This document shows, in pieces, positions 14,711 to 19,292 of a stretch of DNA of 19,292 bases. The DNA comes from JAYEHC01 sp964490635. Lineage in GTDB: Bacteria; Patescibacteriota; Minisyncoccia; JAHIHE01; JAGLIN01. The stretch is from the NCBI GenBank assembly GCA_964490635.1, contig CAZBCK010000017.1, forward strand, positions 1 through 19,292, given 5' to 3'. The notes under the pieces were generated by a model, which worked only from the letters and a program-made list of their open reading frames with translations, made no database searches and was not told the DNA's origin. The stretch's first letter is position 1, and each line of letters starts with the position of its first letter. A program made the translations under genes and the position numbers.

Positions 14711-15763
14711 TCACCGTGGCGATTTTTCATCCTCCATAGAAACAAGCACTTCTTTTAATTTCTTAACATCTTCCAGCACAATTCCTGCTCCGCGGGCAAC
14801 AGCTGTGAGAGGATCGTCAGCAACTTTCACTGGCATTTTTGCCTGTTCGCTTATCAGTTTATCCAGCCCGCGCAATAATGCCCCCCCGCCTACTAGAATT
14901 ATCCCCTTGCTCATTATATCAGCAACAAGTTCCGGCGGTGTTTCTTCTATGGTAGCTTTGATATTATCAACCAAAACTTTCACCGATCGCGATAATGCTC
15001 TTCTTGTCTGCTCATCGTTTATTGTAACTTCTTTTGGCAAACCCGTTACCAAATCTCTGCCACGCATTTTTGTTTCCATTTTTTCTTTAAGCAGATAAGC
15101 TGATCCGATTGATATTTTTATTTCCTCGGCAGTTTTTTCCCCAAGAAGCAAATTAAATTCATCTCTTGAGAATTGGACTATATTTTCATTAAGTTCATCC
15201 CCGGCGATTCTTAAACTTCTACTGGCGACAATTCCGCCCAAAGATATGACAGCCACCTCAGTTGTCCCGCCTCCAATATCAACAACCATATTCCCCGCAG
15301 CTTCCTGCACCGGCAAACGCACTCCGATCGCCGCCGCCATTGGCTCTTCAATGAGATACGCTTCTCTTGCTCCGGCACTAACTGCCGCATCTATAACCGC
15401 TTTTTTCTCAACCTCGGTAACTCCCGATGGAACTCCGATAACAACTCTCGGGCGAGGCAAAACGGCAAACGATTCTTTGTGAACTTTTTCTATAAAATAT
15501 TTGAGCATCTGTTCAGTTACCTCAAAATCTGAAATAACTCCGTCAACAAGCGGACGCGTCGCGATAATGTGCGAAGGTGTTTTTCCAACCATTTTTTTTG
15601 CTTCTTTCCCAATCGCAAGAACTTGCCCCGTTTTTTTATTGATAGCAACAACTGATGGTTCATTGATAATAATACCCTTGCCCTTTACATAGACAAGAGT
15701 ATTCGCCGTTCCAAGATCTATTCCAATGTCGTGGCTGAGATAGCCAAAGATTTTATTAAACAT
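14711..15763 (-). CDS. mreB: Rod-shape-determining actin homologue MreB
   Basis: Bacterial actin that assembles membrane-attached filaments and directs lateral wall synthesis. The phosphate 1 motif is DIGIDLGTANTLVYVKGKGI (12-31), followed by NEPSVVA, RPLVDGVISDF, the phosphate 2 region DIGGGTTEVAVISLGGIV, and the adenosine motif GIILVGGGALLRGLD. At 350 aa it is full length. Start ATG 15763 with no Shine-Dalgarno. It heads the mre cluster but is separated from mreC by a 210-nt repeat element, so mreB may be transcribed apart from mreCD-mrdA. A TTCTGTGT/ACACAGAA stem (15815-15839) lies in its upstream region. Few bacterial families are so well conserved. Confidence 0.98.
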   Translation of the reverse strand: MFNKIFGYLSHDIGIDLGTANTLVYVKGKGIIINEPSVVAINKKTGQVLAIGKEAKKMVGKTPSHIIATRPLVDGVISDFEVTEQMLKYFIEKVHKESFAVLPRPRVVIGVPSGVTEVEKKAVIDAAVSAGAREAYLIEEPMAAAIGVRLPVQEAAGNMVVDIGGGTTEVAVISLGGIVASRSLRIAGDELNENIVQFSRDEFNLLLGEKTAEEIKISIGSAYLLKEKMETKMRGRDLVTGLPKEVTINDEQTRRALSRSVKVLVDNIKATIEETPPELVADIMSKGIILVGGGALLRGLDKLISEQAKMPVKVADDPLTAVARGAGIVLEDVKKLKEVLVSMEDEKSPR

Positions 15764-16089
15764 AGAGAGTATTTTGAATATTTTAAATTATTGAAATATT
15801 TTCACTTCCCACCTTTCTGTGTGCTAAAAAAACACAGAATTAACTAAAACTAAAAGTCATTTCCTCTGAAATTCTGTTTCACTTTTATCATCCCAGAATT
15901 TTTTCTGAAGCGATAGCGGAAGAAAAAATATCTGGGATCCACTATTACAATTTAATTTTACTATTCACTGAAGGTTTGTTATAAAGTTAAATCGTAGCAA
16001 TGGATTCCTGCCTTCGCAGGAATGACAAATTTCGTTCTGTGAAATAAATCACGGACAAAACCTAATAGAGAAAAGATTCTGAAATAAAT
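15764..16089. other. Repeat-containing gap upstream of mreB
   Basis: No gene is seen in these 326 nt. They hold a TTCTGTGT/ACACAGAA hairpin (15815-15839), a long stem with ATCCCAGA and TCTGGGAT ends around AGCGATAGCGGA (15890-15938), a perfect ATTCCTGC-CTTC-GCAGGAAT hairpin (16004-16023), and at about 16053-16098 a partial copy of the right end of the 14491-14700 element (GATTCTGAAATAAATTCAG). The promoter for mreB is presumably here but none was convincing. Confidence 0.65.
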
Positions 16090-17334
16090 TCAGAATGACA
16101 AAATGAAATCCAGAATCCCATCAATCCCAACCAACTCAAACTTATCCTCACTCCTTCTTTTAATTTCAACCTTATTTTCAACTATCGTTTTCTCGCTGAC
16201 TACCATTCGCAACGGCATCCCAATCAAATCCGCGTCTTTGAGCTTAACTCCGGCCGACTCATTGCGGTCATCGTATAGTACTTCAATTTTTTCCTTTTGT
16301 AAAGTATTATAGATCTGCTCCGCTTCTTTTTTAATTTTATCGTCTTTTCCCAAAGAAACAAGATGAACCTGATATGGCGCGACTGATTCAGGCCAAATGA
16401 TACCATTTTTATCATTGAACATTTCCACGATTATTCCCATTAATCTTGTCGGTCCTAATCCATAGCAGCCCATTAAAACCGTTTTCTCTTTTCCGTTCTC
16501 ATCCAGAAACTTAAAATCAAAAGCGTCTGAAAATCTGTTTTTTAGTTTAAATATATTTCCCGCTTCAATCGCTTTCTCTTCTTTTAAACTTTTATTCTTG
16601 CACTCCGGACATTCCGGCTGATTATTTTCCACGATTTCTTTACTAATCGCAATCCCGCACTTTTTGCAAATGTAAATCGTGTCTTCCCCTGCATCTGCCA
16701 CAGTTTGAAACTCGTGAGAATATTTGCTGAAATCACCACCCGAAGCGTAGGTCAAATAAGTTTTATCTTTAATTCCGACTTTCTCAAAAATTTTAAAATA
16801 AGCATCTATAACAATATTATAATATTTATTTAAATCTTCCTCGCTGGTGTGAAACGAATATAAATCTTTCATTAAAAATTCCCGTCCTCGCAATATTCCC
16901 GACTTCGCTCTTTTTTCATTTCTGAATTTTGTTTGAATTTGGTAGAAAGCAAAAGGGAAATCTTTATATGATTTTGCGTATTTTTTGCTAAGCGGCGTCG
17001 CGACTTCTTCGTGCGTCCAACCCAATCCGTATTCTTTGTTAAATAAAGTTTTAATTTTCATCATTATATCTATATTCCACCTACCGGTAATTTCCCAATC
17101 TTTTTTATTTTGCAAAGCCGGCATCAAAATTTCCTGCCCGCCAATTATATTTATTTCTTCACGAATTATATTTTCTATTTTTCGGAGCGTTCTTAATCCC
17201 AATGGCAAATATATATAAACTCCCGCCATCAGTTTATCAACAAAACCGCCTTTAACCAAGAGCTGGGCGTTCACGCTCTGTTCGTCTTTAGAAACTTCCC
17301 GAATTGTTTTTGTAAAAAGTTTTGATTGTCGCAT
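16090..17334 (-). CDS. proS: Prolyl-tRNA synthetase lacking the editing domain
   Basis: Class II synthetase that charges tRNA-Pro. Motif 2 is FRNEKRAKSGILRGREFLMK (137-156), motif 3 is GCYGLGPTRLMG (289-300), and a C-terminal anticodon-binding domain follows. The start MRQSKLFTKTIREVSKDEQS is typical of bacterial ProRS. Bacterial ProRS usually has about 570 aa with a 180-aa INS editing domain between motifs 2 and 3. Here that interval is only about 60 residues and holds a four-cysteine zinc knuckle (C223, C226, C242, C245), so the protein is 414 aa. Related short ProRS occur in alphaproteobacteria and mitochondria, though I recall no zinc knuckle in those. Start ATG 17334, no Shine-Dalgarno. 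Confidence 0.96.
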   Translation of the reverse strand: MRQSKLFTKTIREVSKDEQSVNAQLLVKGGFVDKLMAGVYIYLPLGLRTLRKIENIIREEINIIGGQEILMPALQNKKDWEITGRWNIDIMMKIKTLFNKEYGLGWTHEEVATPLSKKYAKSYKDFPFAFYQIQTKFRNEKRAKSGILRGREFLMKDLYSFHTSEEDLNKYYNIVIDAYFKIFEKVGIKDKTYLTYASGGDFSKYSHEFQTVADAGEDTIYICKKCGIAISKEIVENNQPECPECKNKSLKEEKAIEAGNIFKLKNRFSDAFDFKFLDENGKEKTVLMGCYGLGPTRLMGIIVEMFNDKNGIIWPESVAPYQVHLVSLGKDDKIKKEAEQIYNTLQKEKIEVLYDDRNESAGVKLKDADLIGMPLRMVVSEKTIVENKVEIKRRSEDKFELVGIDGILDFILSF

Positions 17335-17384
17335 AAAGATTAAAATTTACCCCATAACTACTCATCTAATAAATCTAACTTGCC

Positions 17385-17434
17385 ATTCCAACCGGAGTGA
17401 GGTACGAATGAACGAAGCGGAGGAATCTGTAAAC
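17385..17434. repeat. Short palindromic repeat remnant
   Basis: CCATTCC and GGAATCTG flank a purine-rich interior (GGAGTGAGGTACGAATG, GAACGAAGCGGAGG). It resembles the GAGCGATAGCG-containing interiors of the other elements and looks like a short member or remnant. Confidence 0.4.
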
Positions 17435-17471
17435 AAATAAATGGATTTATTGGAAATGAATAATCTGAGGG

Positions 17472-17500
17472 TTAACAAATTATTGATTATATGATAAAGC
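17472..17500 (+). promoter_or_regulatory. Possible promoter for a + strand small RNA
   Basis: TTAACA (17472-17477), a 17-nt spacer, then TGA-TAAAGC (17495-17500), an extended -10 similar to the TGG-TAAAGT promoter at 6585. The start would be near 17507. The -10 match is modest; position upstream of a strong + strand terminator is the main support. Confidence 0.3.
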
Positions 17501-17506
17501 GTAGAA

Positions 17507-17572
17507 TCTAGGATCTCCAGAAAATGATCTTACTCTCGCGGGAACTGTGCAAACAGTTCCCTTTATTTTTTT
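17507..17572 (+). ncRNA. Candidate small RNA ending at an intrinsic terminator
   Basis: About 66 nt between a possible promoter and a strong terminator on the strand opposite to all neighbouring genes. The 5' part contains GATC/GATC short pairing (AGGATCTCCAG, ATGATCTT). No coding frame and no known RNA family is recognised. The call depends on the terminator. Confidence 0.3.
17540..17572 (+). terminator. Strong intrinsic terminator, + strand
   Basis: GGGAACTGT (17540-17548), loop GCAA, ACAGTTCCC (17553-17561): a perfect 9-pair stem with a 4-nt loop, then TTTATTTTTTT (17562-17572). Read on the minus strand, the stem is not followed by T, so it is directed at + strand transcription. No + strand gene lies upstream for over 6 kb. 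Confidence 0.75.
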
Positions 17573-17587
17573 AATAACAAAATTTCA

Positions 17588-17926
17588 TCACTCCGCATCA
17601 ACTGGAATTTCAATGCCCGCTTTCTTTATTTCAAATGTAACGGAAGTATTATCTTCAAAATCCTGAGGACTGAAACCAATTGGTTCAATGGCATATTTAA
17701 CATCAGATATTTTTCTTTTAGACCACAAATATTGAGTAGCGTCAAAAGTATTTTTAAATTTTGGAGAAACAACGCACAAATCAATATCGCTCCACTGATG
17801 CTGTGTTCCTTTAGCGTAAGACCCAAAAAGAATCACCTTTCTAAGAGGCAGTTTATTTTTTTTAAGCACTTCTATATACTTATCAATTTCTTTTCTCACT
17901 TTTACCGGTACTTTTTTTTTAACCAT
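17588..17926 (-). CDS. Minimal nucleotidyltransferase (MNT family)
   Basis: A 112-aa polymerase-beta-type nucleotidyltransferase. The core motif is VILFGSYAKGTQHQWSDIDL (31-50): G35-S36 and the metal-binding pair D47 and D49. E80 in YAIEPIGF may be the third acidic ligand. The gene overlaps the preceding HEPN gene by 25 nt, so the two form the familiar HEPN/MNT pair. In studied pairs (MntA with HepT) the MNT partner adds AMP to the HEPN toxin and silences it. Here that role is uncertain because the HEPN partner lacks the RNase motif. ATG at 17926, no Shine-Dalgarno. Confidence 0.85.
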   Translation of the reverse strand: MVKKKVPVKVRKEIDKYIEVLKKNKLPLRKVILFGSYAKGTQHQWSDIDLCVVSPKFKNTFDATQYLWSKRKISDVKYAIEPIGFSPQDFEDNTSVTFEIKKAGIEIPVDAE

Positions 17927-18294
17927 AAATATAATTCTTTAGAAATTTCAAAATGTTTTTCAGTGTAATTCTTCGTGCATTTTTTATAAAAAGAAAATTT
18001 TATATCATCATATCGGCTTGCTATATTAAAACCGCTAATGGTTCTTAAGTTTTTCATTTGTTCTTCTGAAAAAGAAAGTTCTGTTAAAATCGCTAATCTT
18101 TCCAGATCATGAATGTACGGAACAGGTTTTTTGGTTTTCTTTGTGATTAATCCTTTCAACATTTTTTCCAATGCCAAATGGCAAAAGAAGAGGCAAGAAT
18201 CGTAATATCTCATCTTTAACAAACCGTAAGCTGTCTTCCAGTTTTGTTCAGCGGATTTTTTCCAATAATTAATCTGGTCACTGATGTTATTCAT
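17902..18294 (-). CDS. HEPN domain protein
   Basis: A 130-aa all-helical protein with the HEPN layout: YYDSCLFFCHLALEKMLKGL in the first half, VPYIHDLERL in the middle, and a late SRYDDIKFSF where the family often has ARYPD. The RX4-6H catalytic motif of RNase-type HEPN toxins was looked for and is not present, so ribonuclease activity is doubtful. ATG 18294 is chosen; a TTG at 18327 is in frame but would overlap scpA, and AGGAGG lies only 2 nt before it. The gene follows scpA by 13 nt and overlaps the nucleotidyltransferase gene by 25 nt, so the three probably share a transcript. Confidence 0.83.
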   Translation of the reverse strand: MNNISDQINYWKKSAEQNWKTAYGLLKMRYYDSCLFFCHLALEKMLKGLITKKTKKPVPYIHDLERLAILTELSFSEEQMKNLRTISGFNIASRYDDIKFSFYKKCTKNYTEKHFEISKELYLWLKKKYR

Positions 18295-18307
18295 AATACA
18301 CTTTTGT

Positions 18308-19045
18308 TTATAAAATTCTATCTCCAATCCTCCTGATCTTTATATCCCCGAACATATCAGTCTGCTCTGCGATGACTATGTTTTTTCTAACCAGCTCAAG
18401 CACCGCTAAAAAAGTTACAATTATTTCCACTTTTGTTTTTACTCCCGCCGTCGCGTCTTTGAAAGTCATTTCTATCCTTTGCGACAAGCTTTGTTTGATA
18501 TTTTCAATTTTGTCTTTCATAGAAATAATCTCTCTGATCGTTTCCTGTGGCAAACTTTCAAATTTCGGAATTCTTTCTATAATATCTTCAAGCATATTTT
18601 TCAAATCAGACACGGAAATATTTTCGGGTGGGCAAAAAATGGTTTTAAATCCCGAATAGCTTTGTCTTGAAAAAAATATTTCTTTTCTATTCTCCAATCT
18701 TATAATTTCTTTTGATATTTCCTTGAATTTCTGATATTCTTTAAGCCGCGTTTTCAATTCTTCTATATCCTCCTCTTCTTCCTTCTCAAGTTCAAGCATC
18801 GGCAAGATTGCTTTTGACTTTATCAAAATCAGCTTTCCCGCAACCAGCAAAAAATCAGCTAAATTCTCAGGGTCTATTTCTTTGTTGTTTTCCAGATAAT
18901 CTAAAAACTGGTCAGCTACCTGCGCCAGAGAAACTTCTGTTATATCCAGTTTTTCCTTTTCAATCAATTCCAACAACAAATCCAAAGGTCCCTCAAATAT
19001 CTTTTTCTGGTCTTTATAATTATGCGCCTTGACAATATATGGCAT
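18308..19045 (-). CDS. scpA: Segregation and condensation protein A
   Basis: Kleisin subunit of the SMC-ScpAB condensin, which compacts and helps partition the chromosome. The N-terminal SMC-binding region reads KKIFEGPLDLLLELIEKEKLDI, with EVSLAQVADQFLDYL and LADFLLVAGKLILIKSKAILP, all diagnostic of ScpA. A charged middle (LEKEEEEDIEELKTRL) links to the C-terminal winged-helix end, TFLAVLELVRKNIVIAEQ. At 245 aa the length is normal. The usual partner scpB does not follow; instead HEPN and nucleotidyltransferase genes do. ATG at 19045 lies only 31 nt from the divergent gene at 19077, and no Shine-Dalgarno is seen. Confidence 0.96.
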   Translation of the reverse strand: MPYIVKAHNYKDQKKIFEGPLDLLLELIEKEKLDITEVSLAQVADQFLDYLENNKEIDPENLADFLLVAGKLILIKSKAILPMLELEKEEEEDIEELKTRLKEYQKFKEISKEIIRLENRKEIFFSRQSYSGFKTIFCPPENISVSDLKNMLEDIIERIPKFESLPQETIREIISMKDKIENIKQSLSQRIEMTFKDATAGVKTKVEIIVTFLAVLELVRKNIVIAEQTDMFGDIKIRRIGDRIL

Positions 19046-19076
19046 AGATGACAGTTTAGAAAAAAGGAGGGGTTAA

Positions 19077-19292
19077 ATGTATCTAATAATAATAAAATAT
19101 CAGAACGGAGATAATGGACGTGAAAATGATTTTGGAAGAATATACCTTTCATATCTGCGCAAGAAAGGAATTTCGATAGAAAGTTATCTTTATGAATTTT
19201 TAGCCAGATCTAGAAATGCTGGCGTGCCAACCAAGATAACTTTTTCTGGCACTGGTAACCGATTAGGTGCTTGGGATATGATAATTCTTTCT
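19077..19292 (+). CDS. Partial SD-led gene of unknown function, cut by the window end
   Basis: ATG at 19077 follows a strong AGGAGGGG (19065-19072), and the frame is open for all 72 codons to the window end. The product starts MYLIIIKYQNGDNGREN and continues with FGRIYLSYLRKKGISIESYL and a glycine-rich FSGTGNRLGAWDM. No family is recognised. The charged, mixed composition and lack of hydrophobic stretches suggest a soluble protein. It diverges from scpA with only 31 nt between starts. It joins the group of genes here that have a clear ribosome-binding site. Its full length and therefore its identity are unknown. Confidence 0.6.
   Translation, partial: MYLIIIKYQNGDNGRENDFGRIYLSYLRKKGISIESYLYEFLARSRNAGVPTKITFSGTGNRLGAWDMIILS

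Noticed and set aside
14805..15692. Several + strand open frames opposite mreB
   Set aside because: They mirror the codon pattern of a highly conserved gene on the other strand and have no ribosome sites.
19029..19058. TTGACA as a promoter for the gene at 19077
   Set aside because: The -35 is perfect but no acceptable -10 exists at 16-18 nt (ACAGTT or CAGTTT).
1..19292. tRNA, rRNA, tmRNA or known riboswitch
   Set aside because: Gaps were read on both strands; no cloverleaf, CCA end or familiar riboswitch core was recognised.

Overview
The window reads as a piece of an AT-rich, gene-dense bacterial chromosome, most likely from the Patescibacteria (Candidate Phyla Radiation), perhaps a Parcubacteria/Moranbacteria-like lineage. 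This is an inference from base composition, short core genes, a prolyl-tRNA synthetase without an editing domain, and start codons with AT-rich leaders and no Shine-Dalgarno sequence (SD). No rRNA or tRNA is present to confirm it. There is no prophage, CRISPR array or complete insertion sequence.

Layout. 99-2300 (+): a PriA-like replication restart protein whose helicase motifs look eroded. 2309-3835 (-): glutamyl-tRNA synthetase. 3836-4332: two back-to-back palindromic repeat elements. 4333-5511 (-): a WecG/TagA-type glycosyltransferase fused to an RppH-like Nudix domain. 5537-5654: another palindromic element. 5664-6206 (-): an RNA 2',3'-cyclic phosphodiesterase with an apparently leaderless promoter. 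6295-7088: divergent small unknown genes, all with strong SDs. 7127-8458 (+): nusA behind a promoter and a weak leader terminator. 8677-9609 (+): family II inorganic pyrophosphatase. 9766-11055 (+): trigger factor. 11234-15763 (-): the cell-shape cluster mreB, mreC, mreD and a class B PBP2, split by a repeat element between mreB and mreC. 16090-17334 (-): prolyl-tRNA synthetase. 17335-17587: a region with a + strand intrinsic terminator and a possible small RNA. 17588-19045 (-): scpA followed by a HEPN protein and a minimal nucleotidyltransferase. 19077-end (+): the start of an SD-led unknown gene.

How the genes work together. Most are housekeeping genes: translation (gltX, proS, thpR), transcription (nusA), protein folding (tig), phosphate metabolism (ppaC), chromosome upkeep (priA, scpA) and wall elongation (mreBCD-PBP2). 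None of the core genes has a convincing SD; most begin with an AT-rich leader running straight into ATG. The four unknown genes at 6295-7088 and 19077 carry clear AAGGAG/GGAGG sequences. Three promoters (thpR, nusA, the small-gene operon) share one layout: TTGACA-like -35, 16-nt spacer, TGn-extended -10.

The most notable signals are the motif-poor PriA carrying an in-frame palindromic insert, heptanucleotide tandem repeats that have entered the priA and gltX reading frames, the SD/no-SD split, the terminator-like hairpin in the nusA leader, and the orphan + strand terminator near 17540-17572.
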